Part shown: piece by piece, positions 36,579 through 43,443 of the stretch
How the letters are laid out: the number at the start of each line of letters is the position of its first letter
Position numbering within the stretch: the first letter of the stretch is position 1
Source: Maritimibacter sp. DP1N21-5
GTDB lineage: Bacteria > Pseudomonadota > Alphaproteobacteria > Rhodobacterales > Rhodobacteraceae
Assembly (NCBI RefSeq): GCF_019218295.1
Contig: NZ_JAHUZF010000003.1
Coordinates: 1 to 64,000 of the forward strand
Direction of reading: 5' to 3'
DNA length: 64,000 bases
Translations under genes and position numbers: made by a program
Notes under the pieces: model-generated
Told to the model about the DNA's origin: nothing
Database searches by the model: none
What the model saw: the letters and a program-made list of their open reading frames with translations, nothing else

Positions 36579-37358
36579 ATGAAGGCCAGACGCGGTCCAC
36601 CATCGGCGGTGGGACGGCTTGAATGGCTGTCCCTCCCGCTTCTCATCGTGGTCTGGGAGGTGGCGGCGCTTGTCGTCGACCACCGGCTTTTCCCGACGCC
36701 GGTCGAGGTGTTCCGCGAGATCATCCATCTGGCGACGGAGCGCCGTCTCTTGCCCGATGTCGCCAAGACGCTAGGCCGGGCGGCGGCGGCCTTCTTCATC
36801 GCCATGGCGCTGGGCATCGTGCTGGGCGGGTTGACCGGGCGCTTCAGGGTCTTCGACCGGCTCTTCGGAAGCTGGGTCCTGATCGGGCTCAATGTCCCGG
36901 CCATCGTCGTCGCGATCACCTGCTACATCTGGCTGGGCCTGACCGAGACGGCGCTGATCCTCGCCGTCGTGATCAACAAGACCCCCCTCGTTACCGTCAC
37001 CATGCGTGAAGGGGTCCGAAACCTCGACCACGGATTCACCGAGCTGGCCCGCGTCTACCGCGTGCCCTTCCGGCGACAGGTGCGGCGCATCGTGATCCCG
37101 CAACTCATGCCCTATGTCCTCACCGCCGCGCGCACCGGTTTGTCGCTCATCTGGAAAATCGTTCTGGTGTTCGAGGTGCTTGGCTCCGACGGCGGGGTCG
37201 GGTTTCGCATCGGTATCTTCTTTCAAAGCTTCGATATCGCGGCAATCCTCGCCTATACGACGAGCTTCATGGCGGTCGTTTTCTTCATCGAATACGCGGT
37301 CATGCGACCGCTGGAACAAAGGGTCCTCGGATGGCGTCCGGCGTTTCGGTCTGTCTAG
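36579..37358 (+). CDS. ABC transporter permease (TauC/SsuC-like)
   Basis: A 259-residue inner-membrane permease of the nitrate/taurine type with about six helices. The EAA-type cytoplasmic loop reads FTELARVYRVPFRRQVRRIVIPQLMPY, cited here by its ends FTELARVYRV and RRIVIPQLMPY. It begins 10 bases after the binding protein stop, with no obvious ribosome-binding site, and overlaps the ATPase gene by 28 bases. It should form the channel of the importer with 35561-36568 and 37331-38041. Confidence 0.9.
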   Translation: MKARRGPPSAVGRLEWLSLPLLIVVWEVAALVVDHRLFPTPVEVFREIIHLATERRLLPDVAKTLGRAAAAFFIAMALGIVLGGLTGRFRVFDRLFGSWVLIGLNVPAIVVAITCYIWLGLTETALILAVVINKTPLVTVTMREGVRNLDHGFTELARVYRVPFRRQVRRIVIPQLMPYVLTAARTGLSLIWKIVLVFEVLGSDGGVGFRIGIFFQSFDIAAILAYTTSFMAVVFFIEYAVMRPLEQRVLGWRPAFRSV

Positions 37359-38041
37359 ACATCGAGCGCAAGGCGTTCGGCGGGGATCTCCTGATGGATG
37401 GCCTGCATCTTTTCGTGCGCGAGGGCGAGGTGGTTGCCATCGTCGGCCCGTCCGGTGTCGGAAAGTCGACCATCCTGCGGATGATCGCGGGTCTCGATAC
37501 GGATTACGAGGGGATGCTGCGCATCGGTGGCAAGCCGGCCGCCGAGGCTCCCGTCCCCGGCTTCGTGTTCCAGGACCCGCGCCTCTTGCCCTGGGCGACG
37601 TCGACGCAGAACCTGACACTCGTCTCCGACAGCCTTACCGAAAAGGAGGCGCACAAGTTGCTGGGCGAAATGGGGCTCGGCGGATACGAGGACGCGCTGC
37701 CCGGCGAGCTCTCAGGCGGCATGCAACGCCGCGTGTCGCTGGCCCGTGCGCTCGCCGTGAAGCCTGGTCTTCTGATCCTCGACGAGCCTTTCGTCTCGAT
37801 TGACCGGAAACTGGCCCGCGATCTTTCCGCTCTTATCGCCCGGGTGATCCGGGCCTATCAGCCCACTGTCATTCTGGTGTCGCATGACCCCGAGGATGCC
37901 GCCCGGCTTGCGGATCGGATCGTGGTGCTGGATGGTCGCCCGATGGAAGTGGTGGAGGACCGACGTCTGGACGTGGCCCGCGATCTTCGCGACGAAACAT
38001 GGGTGCGCGAGGAAGCGGCACGGATGGTGGGGGAAGAATGA
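37331..38041 (+). CDS. ABC transporter ATP-binding protein (TauB/SsuB-like)
   Basis: A 236-residue ABC ATPase: Walker A GPSGVGKST near residue 38, Q-loop FVFQDPRLLPW, signature LSGGMQRRVSLAR near 128 and Walker B LLILDEPFVSID near 150, then the switch VSHDPEDA. The FQDPRLLPW segment is typical of the nitrate/sulfonate family. It overlaps both the upstream permease (28 bases) and the next ATPase (ATGA), so the four genes form one translationally coupled unit. Confidence 0.92.
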   Translation: MASGVSVCLDIERKAFGGDLLMDGLHLFVREGEVVAIVGPSGVGKSTILRMIAGLDTDYEGMLRIGGKPAAEAPVPGFVFQDPRLLPWATSTQNLTLVSDSLTEKEAHKLLGEMGLGGYEDALPGELSGGMQRRVSLARALAVKPGLLILDEPFVSIDRKLARDLSALIARVIRAYQPTVILVSHDPEDAARLADRIVVLDGRPMEVVEDRRLDVARDLRDETWVREEAARMVGEE

Positions 38042-38766
38042 CCGGCGAACTTGTTCTCGAAATGCAGGACGTCGTGAAACGCTACGGCAGCGTGACCGCA
38101 CTCGACGGTGTGTCCCTGTCGATTGCGCCGGGGCGGTTCGTCGGGCTGCTCGGTCCGAACGGGGCCGGCAAGTCGACGTTGTTCCAGATCATCGCCGGCC
38201 TCTTCGCGCCCGATTCCGGCGCGGTCGAGGTCTTTGGCATGACGCACCGCGATGCCGGGTCGGACATTCGCCGCCGTATGGGTGTGGTCTTTCAGGCGCG
38301 CTCCGTCGATCTCGACATGTCGATCCGCGCGAACCTTCGGTTTCATGGGCGGCTCTTCGGGCTGGGTGGACGGGTGCTTGACGACCGGATCGACGCGCTC
38401 GCCATGCAGTTCGGACTCGAAGACCTGTTGAAGCGTCCGGTGCGCAACCTGTCAGGTGGCCAGCAGCGCAAGGTGGAAATCGCCCGCGCCCTGATCAACG
38501 ATCCGGACCTCATCATCATGGACGAACCCTCGGCGGGTCTCGACACGCCCTCGCGGCGCGCTCTGGTCGAGGATATCCGGCGTCTCGCCGCCAACAATTC
38601 GGTCGCCGTGCTCTGGGCGACGCATCTGGTGGACGAGGTCGAAGGCGCGGACGACGTCATCATGCTGGTGAAGGGCAAGGTCGTGGCGACCGGATCGCCG
38701 GCGACCTTGATCGCCGACAGCGGCGGCGGTGACCTGGTGGATGCCTACTCGCGGCTCACCGCCTAG
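38038..38766 (+). CDS. ABC exporter ATP-binding protein of the PQQ-associated system
   Basis: A 242-residue ABC ATPase of the CcmA/DrrA type that pairs with ABC-2 permeases: Walker A GPNGAGKST near residue 37, signature NLSGGQQRKVEIARAL near 135, Walker B LIIMDEPSAGLD near 157 and WATHLVDE as the switch. Its sequence class differs from the preceding importer ATPase. The natural partner is the permease at 32066-32887, encoded about 5 kb away on the other strand. It overlaps the upstream gene by ATGA; its 3' end overlaps the convergent gene at 38763. Confidence 0.9.
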   Translation: MTGELVLEMQDVVKRYGSVTALDGVSLSIAPGRFVGLLGPNGAGKSTLFQIIAGLFAPDSGAVEVFGMTHRDAGSDIRRRMGVVFQARSVDLDMSIRANLRFHGRLFGLGGRVLDDRIDALAMQFGLEDLLKRPVRNLSGGQQRKVEIARALINDPDLIIMDEPSAGLDTPSRRALVEDIRRLAANNSVAVLWATHLVDEVEGADDVIMLVKGKVVATGSPATLIADSGGGDLVDAYSRLTA

Positions 38767-39341
38767 TTATCCTTGTCCGGGGTGACGGGTGCCGGTGTCT
38801 GGTCGAACCGGAGCCCCCCGAAGTCGAAGTTCACGACCCGCGTTCCGATCCGGGCGTTGTTGCCCTGTTCGGTTTCCTCGGTTGCATCGTCCGCAATGTC
38901 CTCGGCCGGGTCTTCCTCGCCTTCTTCTTCGGCGACCTCGCCCGAGATGTCCTCGCCCTTGGCCACCTTGCCCTGCGCTTCAAGGACCAATGCGGCCAGT
39001 TCATCGGAATAAGGAAGCCGGTGCGCACGCGGCTGGCCGACGGGATAGTAGTCCTCGTCCAGTTCGCCCAGCCAAAGAAAGATTGCCCCGGGGTCGCCGG
39101 TCAGCTTGTCGGGCTCCTCGATCTGTGCCCAGTAGAGCCGGAACCGCTCTGGCGGGGCGGTGTCGGACGGCAGCCCCCGCAGCCGCCCGATGCCCTGATA
39201 GGTCAGGAACATCAGCGCCGCGATCGCTACGGTCAGCCCGGCCTTGAGGACGAGCGGAAACCTGGAATTCAGTACGACGAGAACGACGATCACCGCCACC
39301 AGCGCATAGGCGACCGTCAATGTCAGAATGGTCTGTGTCAT
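38763..39341 (-). CDS. Small membrane protein with acidic tail, unknown function
   Basis: I do not recognise this 192-residue protein. Two membrane helices (about 5-25 and 32-50) are followed by a soluble region with WAQIEEPDKL and a WLGELDEDYYPVG segment, and then a very acidic stretch (about 135-165, rich in Glu and Asp) before a short conserved-looking end NFDFGGLRFDQ. It is the last gene of a minus-strand unit with the TolQ-like and ExbD-like genes and overlaps the latter by ATGA, implying a joint function. Confidence 0.7.
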   Translation of the reverse strand: MTQTILTLTVAYALVAVIVVLVVLNSRFPLVLKAGLTVAIAALMFLTYQGIGRLRGLPSDTAPPERFRLYWAQIEEPDKLTGDPGAIFLWLGELDEDYYPVGQPRAHRLPYSDELAALVLEAQGKVAKGEDISGEVAEEEGEEDPAEDIADDATEETEQGNNARIGTRVVNFDFGGLRFDQTPAPVTPDKDN

Positions 39342-39997
39342 TGCCGCACGACCTCGCCCGATCCGGTCATCATGTCGCCGCCCGGCGTGTTCGTCGTGGT
39401 CTGCCGGGTCAGGGCCACCAGCGATTTCGGTCGGTTGTTCAGGTCCTCGATTTCGTCATCGGCCAAAGTGAACCGCGCGACGGTGACTTCCTCGCCGGTG
39501 CCGGTCAGGTCGGTCTCGCCATAGTAGACGACGCGCACCGAGGGGTTCATCTTCTCGACCTTCACGCTCACCGGCACCGGCTCGGTCGAGGTGGCGATGA
39601 AATGCACGACGTTGATCACATATTCGCCGTTCATGAGCCCCCGGACCGAGACGGTTTCCTGGTTGAGAGGATTCTCGACCTCAGCGCCGTTCACGATCAG
39701 AACGTCCTTGAACTGGCCTCGGTCGTCGCGGTCCAGATGCATGAGCCCCGCCTCGCGTTCGTGATACCAGACGATATTGCCCACCGGGTCCTCGACATAG
39801 ACGTCGATGTCGTCCTCATGGGCGTCGGGCCAGCGCACCGTGATCAGGATCTCGACCTCGGTGTCGATCTTGCCTTCCTCCGCGACCGGATTGATCATCG
39901 CGAAGGCGATGAAGAACATGAAGGCAAAGCCCACCAGCGCGTTGAACAGCAGGTCGGTGAAGGCGTCATATTCGCCGTCCCGGATGTCCTCGAACAT
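39338..39997 (-). CDS. ExbD-like protein with a large periplasmic beta domain
   Basis: A 219-residue protein. A single N-terminal membrane helix (about 17-40) carries FTDLLFNALVGFAFMF, where the Asp sits where ExbD/TolR/MotB place their proton-carrying Asp. The periplasmic part is not the usual ExbD domain. It contains DIDVYVEDPVGNIVWYHERE and GLMNGEYVINVVHF, resembling beta-sandwich domains of the DUF2135 type. It lies three bases after the TolQ-like gene. The pair looks like a proton-driven motor with an unusual output domain. Confidence 0.75.
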   Translation of the reverse strand: MFEDIRDGEYDAFTDLLFNALVGFAFMFFIAFAMINPVAEEGKIDTEVEILITVRWPDAHEDDIDVYVEDPVGNIVWYHEREAGLMHLDRDDRGQFKDVLIVNGAEVENPLNQETVSVRGLMNGEYVINVVHFIATSTEPVPVSVKVEKMNPSVRVVYYGETDLTGTGEEVTVARFTLADDEIEDLNNRPKSLVALTRQTTTNTPGGDMMTGSGEVVRQ

Positions 39998-40000
39998 CGA

Positions 40001-40750
40001 TTAGCCCTTCGTCACGGCCGGCAGAACGACCTCGGAGAACCGGACGAGCGTCTGCGTGATCCGAAGCGCAAGGCTGTCCAGGACGTTGAACTGCATGCGA
40101 AGAAGCACCCCGGCGGACAGACCCGTGATCGTGGTCAAAAGCGCGACGGCCATGCCGCCGGTCATGCTTTGCAGCGCCGCGCGCATGGTTTCCACGTCGA
40201 ACTCGCCAAGGTCGCGCATCGAAACCAGCATCAAGATAAAGCCGATCACGGTGCCCAGAAGCCCGAGCTTGTAGAGCGTGTCGGAGATGAAGACCCCCAG
40301 CCGCACCGGACCGCGCAGTTCCGAGGCAAAGGCCTGCAACACGGTTTCCGGTGATCCGGCCGAGGTGCGTTGCATGGTCGTCAGGTCGCCCACCACCCGC
40401 GCCACCCGGCGGCTTTGGGACAGGCGGGCAATCGCGCTGTCCATGTCGGGCACCCCGCCGTCCTCGAGCCCGCGCATGACCCGGGCGAGGGCGGACATCT
40501 CCCCAGAGAGGTCGAACAGGAACCACAGGCAATAAAGACTGCCCACCCCGAAGACCGCGATGATGAGCGTCGAAATCCCCGAGGTGTCGTTGTCGATGAG
40601 ATAGTTCAGGTAGCCGTAATCCCACAGGATCACCGCGCCCAGACAGATCAGTGCCATCAGGAGCACCCAGCGGAACATGTCGTCGTAGGCGCGGTTGCCC
40701 ACGATGCGGGCGGCAAGCGGGGAACGGTCGTTCAGGCTCTGGTCGCTCAA
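40001..40750 (-). CDS. TolQ/ExbB/MotA-like proton channel protein
   Basis: A ~249-residue inner-membrane protein with helices near residues 25-45, 57-77, 155-180 and 195-215. The core signatures LGLLGTVIGFILML and GGMAVALLTTITGLSAG match TolQ/ExbB. I choose a TTG start overlapping the nuclease stop (TTGA) because CGGAGG lies six bases upstream; an ATG at 40789 would place that site inside the coding sequence. It is distinct from the heme-operon ExbB and is paired with an ExbD-like protein with an unusual periplasmic domain. Confidence 0.8.
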   Translation of the reverse strand: MSDQSLNDRSPLAARIVGNRAYDDMFRWVLLMALICLGAVILWDYGYLNYLIDNDTSGISTLIIAVFGVGSLYCLWFLFDLSGEMSALARVMRGLEDGGVPDMDSAIARLSQSRRVARVVGDLTTMQRTSAGSPETVLQAFASELRGPVRLGVFISDTLYKLGLLGTVIGFILMLVSMRDLGEFDVETMRAALQSMTGGMAVALLTTITGLSAGVLLRMQFNVLDSLALRITQTLVRFSEVVLPAVTKG

Positions 40751-41259
40751 CGGAAACCTCCGGGTGTGTTTTGCAGGCGGAACTTCCACGGCTCTTCAAA
40801 TTCGACGCCGACTTCCCAAAGACCGACCTGATCGGTGATCGCGTCCATTTGGGCGTCGACGTAATCGGTGGACTGCTCGACGAAGGCGAGCGCCATGCCC
40901 CGGCGCACCATCAGCTCGTTGATCGCGTCGCCGCCGCTTTCGCAGACCCCGAAGCGCCGGCCGAAGGGGTCGGGATCGCCGGTCAGGTAACAGGTGACCT
41001 CGCCCCGCCCAGCGAGCAGTTCGAGCGTCCGCTTGGAGGCATCCGCACAGCCCCAGCGCTCGCCCTCCTTGTAGCAGGACTGGTTGCGCTCGGGCGCGTC
41101 GACACCCCAGAGGATCACGCGTTGCGGCCCGATCTTGATCACGTCGGCATCGAGGATCTCGGCCTCGCCGGACACGACATCACTGTCGCCCGCGAGCGTC
41201 CAGAAACCTGATAAGCCAATGATAAAAATAGATAAAATACTGGATTTGACGGGGATCAT
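40747..41259 (-). CDS. Secreted SNase-like (thermonuclease-family) protein
   Basis: A 170-residue protein with an N-terminal hydrophobic leader and a staphylococcal-nuclease-like domain. The residues corresponding to the catalytic Arg, Glu and Arg are visible in QRVILWGVDAPER and FGRRFGVC. Four Cys in the domain suggest disulfides and so a periplasmic or membrane-tethered location. AAGGA precedes the start. It is the first gene of the unit nuclease, TolQ-like, ExbD-like, membrane protein, and overlaps the TolQ-like start. Why a nuclease would be coupled to a proton motor is unexplained; many SNase-like domains have non-nuclease roles. Confidence 0.8.
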   Translation of the reverse strand: MIPVKSSILSIFIIGLSGFWTLAGDSDVVSGEAEILDADVIKIGPQRVILWGVDAPERNQSCYKEGERWGCADASKRTLELLAGRGEVTCYLTGDPDPFGRRFGVCESGGDAINELMVRRGMALAFVEQSTDYVDAQMDAITDQVGLWEVGVEFEEPWKFRLQNTPGGFR

Positions 41260-41294
41260 GTCCTATCCTTTCCGCATATCGGAGGAGCTCCCCC

Positions 41295-42056
41295 ATGCGT
41301 ATCGCAGCCATTCTCACCGCCACCCTTGTCGCTGGCCCCCTCTGGGCCGAGGCCGACCCGGATCTCGTTCAGGCCCTGCGCGAGGGCACGCGGACGGAGT
41401 GCCGGGACTGCGACCTGTCGCATGCCAACTTCAAGAAGGCCGATCTCTCCGGCGTCGACCTGACGGGGGCCGATCTGACCGGCGCACGCTTTCACCGGGC
41501 AATCCTGAACGGCACGATCTTTGCCGGGGCCAAGGCGGAGAATGCCAACTTCAATGTCGCTGAACTGCGGCAGGCCGATTTCACTGGCGCGGATCTCACC
41601 GGCGCGCTGTTTTACGAGGCGCAGCTTTCGGCCGCGAACTTCACCGATGCCATGCTCAACGGGGCCCGGATGCAACATGCGCGGATGACTGGCGCGACGC
41701 TGGTGGGCGCGCAGATCGACAACGCGCATCTGACATCCGCGCGGATCAACAACGCCGATCTCTCCGGAGCCAGCTTTTACAACACCGGCATCAGCGAGGC
41801 GAGCCTTGGCCGCTCGTCCTTTGCGGGTGTCACCATGTCCTATGTCTCGATCGTGAAAAGCGATGCGTTCCGGGCCGATTTCACGGGGGCCACGATCGAA
41901 TACACCGATTTCTGGGGCACAGATCTGCGCGATGCCGATTTCACCGGCGCGATCGTGACCGAAAGCCGCTTCTCCCGCGCAAACATGCGCGGCGCGGTGA
42001 TGGAGGGCGCCGAAGTGACGCGCACCTTCAACGCGGACGGGACCTATACCGAATAG
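41295..42056 (+). CDS. Secreted pentapeptide-repeat protein
   Basis: A 253-residue protein with a signal peptide (about 1-19, GPLWAEA) and then an almost continuous run of pentapeptide repeats A(D/N)(L/F)xx, e.g. ANFKKADLSGVDLTGADLTG and ADFTGADLTGALF, forming a right-handed quadrilateral helix. Two Cys (CRDC) follow the signal. GGAGGAG precedes the start by seven bases. It diverges from the nuclease gene across 35 bases and ends two bases from the convergent gene at 42059. Periplasmic pentapeptide proteins of this kind have no assigned function; in this island it may be structural. Confidence 0.88.
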   Translation: MRIAAILTATLVAGPLWAEADPDLVQALREGTRTECRDCDLSHANFKKADLSGVDLTGADLTGARFHRAILNGTIFAGAKAENANFNVAELRQADFTGADLTGALFYEAQLSAANFTDAMLNGARMQHARMTGATLVGAQIDNAHLTSARINNADLSGASFYNTGISEASLGRSSFAGVTMSYVSIVKSDAFRADFTGATIEYTDFWGTDLRDADFTGAIVTESRFSRANMRGAVMEGAEVTRTFNADGTYTE

Positions 42057-42058
42057 GG

Positions 42059-42814
42059 TCATCGTACGTCCCTCACCGGCGGGGGCGAAGGCTCATAGGG
42101 CAGGCGCACCATCTCGAGCCGGGAAAAGCTTTCGAAATAGGTCGAGTTCAACTCTCGGGTTTCGCGGTTGACTGCCTCCTGTCCCGCCTTGCGCAGATAG
42201 CGTGCGTCCAGCCGCAGCGTCGCCTCGCCGTCGGGCGACGTGCCCGTGCAGACGCGTTTGGTGAAGACGTTGCCGATCATCATCTCGCTCTCAGCGAGCG
42301 GCAGGTCCTCGCACATGAGCGACCAGTCGCCGTAGCGCGCTTCGAGGTTGCGCATGAGCGTGACGGCGCGGCGGCGTTCGCGCGCCGGAATGCGCGGATC
42401 GGTCAGGATACGGATGCCTTCGATGATCCCGTCTTCGCTGACGAGGACCGAGACCATGACCTTGTGGGAAAAGACCGTCGTGCCGTCTTGCAGAACGTCA
42501 TACTCCGACTCCATTGCGCGGGCGACGTAATCGAGTTCGTCATCGTAGGAGAAATGCACTTCCCGCAGGCCCGAGGCTTCAGGCGGGCAGGTCATGAATT
42601 CCGCGGGGTCGGCCAAAGGCAGGGAATAGGGGCCACCGTTCGTGCCACAGGCCAACTCGTTCACGTCGATCGGGGGAATGATCGTCACGGGTTCGCCCAG
42701 ATGCGCGTCCCATATGTCGAAGGGCGCTTCCAATGCCGAGCGGTCCCGCTCCTGGGCGATGGCGCTCCCGGCGGCCAGGGCCGCGAGGAGCGTGAGTGTC
42801 AGCCTTGCCCGCAT
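42059..42814 (-). CDS. Secreted protein of unknown function in the PQQ island
   Basis: A 251-residue protein with a clear signal peptide (about 1-20, AAGSAIAQ). I do not recognise the mature domain. It has four Cys: one each in ELACGTNG, FMTCPPE, LMCEDL and KRVCTGT, likely two disulfides, plus REVHFSYDDELDYVARAME and ILTDPRIPARERRRA. It lies three bases downstream of the cytochrome c gene in the same direction, so it probably serves the alcohol-oxidation system. Confidence 0.75.
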   Translation of the reverse strand: MRARLTLTLLAALAAGSAIAQERDRSALEAPFDIWDAHLGEPVTIIPPIDVNELACGTNGGPYSLPLADPAEFMTCPPEASGLREVHFSYDDELDYVARAMESEYDVLQDGTTVFSHKVMVSVLVSEDGIIEGIRILTDPRIPARERRRAVTLMRNLEARYGDWSLMCEDLPLAESEMMIGNVFTKRVCTGTSPDGEATLRLDARYLRKAGQEAVNRETRELNSTYFESFSRLEMVRLPYEPSPPPVRDVR

Positions 42815-42817
42815 GGC

Positions 42818-43339
42818 TTACCGGTTGGCCAGGGGGGCGCAGTTGCGGTGTCCTGGCTCGAAGAAGGCCTCGCATTGTTCGAGCGTGGTGTCCCCCGCGC
42901 CGATCACGTCGGTGAGCATATAGGCGACGAGGTTGTCGATGTCGGCGTCCCGGATCGACTTGCCGCGGGTCGGCGCCTCGCCTTCGTCGAAATCCTCAAG
43001 CGTCATGTCGTAGCAGCGACCGTCGGAATAGGCGTTCCGGTCATGATAGGGCATTTCCGTAAAAGGCCGCCCGCAGGCGATGACTTCGTGCAGAAGCTCG
43101 GCATCGTCGGGAAACTCGCGCAGCTTCGGAGCGATCCCGACCGAACGCGGATTCCGGCCCATGCCATTTCCGTCCCAGCCATGGCATTGCACGCAGACGC
43201 CGATCCGTTCGTAAACTTCCTTGCCGCGGGCGATGTCGTAATCTTCGGGATTGAAGTCGGCGTCCTGCGCCATCAGCGGCGCTGTGAGAAGGGCCATGCC
43301 AAGGGCGGCGGCGGTTGCGAGAGTGGTTCGTGCCTTCAT
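42818..43339 (-). CDS. c-type cytochrome partner of the PQQ dehydrogenase
   Basis: A 173-residue periplasmic cytochrome c with a signal peptide (about 1-24, APLMAQ) and a single heme-binding motif CVQCH near residue 49; a Met in the FTEMPYHD segment is the likely sixth ligand. Extra Cys residues at CGRPF, GRCYDM, LEQCEAF and HRNCAPL could form disulfides. It would take electrons from the PQQ alcohol dehydrogenase encoded 104 bases upstream, separated by a strong hairpin. The start is MKARTTLA; the longer upstream frame is unsupported. Confidence 0.9.
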   Translation of the reverse strand: MKARTTLATAAALGMALLTAPLMAQDADFNPEDYDIARGKEVYERIGVCVQCHGWDGNGMGRNPRSVGIAPKLREFPDDAELLHEVIACGRPFTEMPYHDRNAYSDGRCYDMTLEDFDEGEAPTRGKSIRDADIDNLVAYMLTDVIGAGDTTLEQCEAFFEPGHRNCAPLANR

Positions 43340-43394
43340 GGGGGGTGACTTTCCGTTCTTCGTATCGTTTGCGCGTTTCGTAACCTTCAAGACA

Positions 43395-43425
43395 GTTTCC
43401 GGCCGCAAGGGGTGCGGCCGGAAAC
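43395..43425 (-). terminator. Strong hairpin between the PQQ dehydrogenase and cytochrome genes
   Basis: GTTTCCGGCCGCA and TGCGGCCGGAAAC form a perfect 13-bp stem with a 5-base loop just after the dehydrogenase stop. Minus-strand sequence beyond it (TGTCTTG) has only a weak T content, so it may act as a leaky terminator or as an mRNA-stabilising 3' end that lowers cytochrome expression relative to the dehydrogenase. Confidence 0.6.
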
Positions 43426-43443
43426 CTTTTCGGTGCTCTTTGA

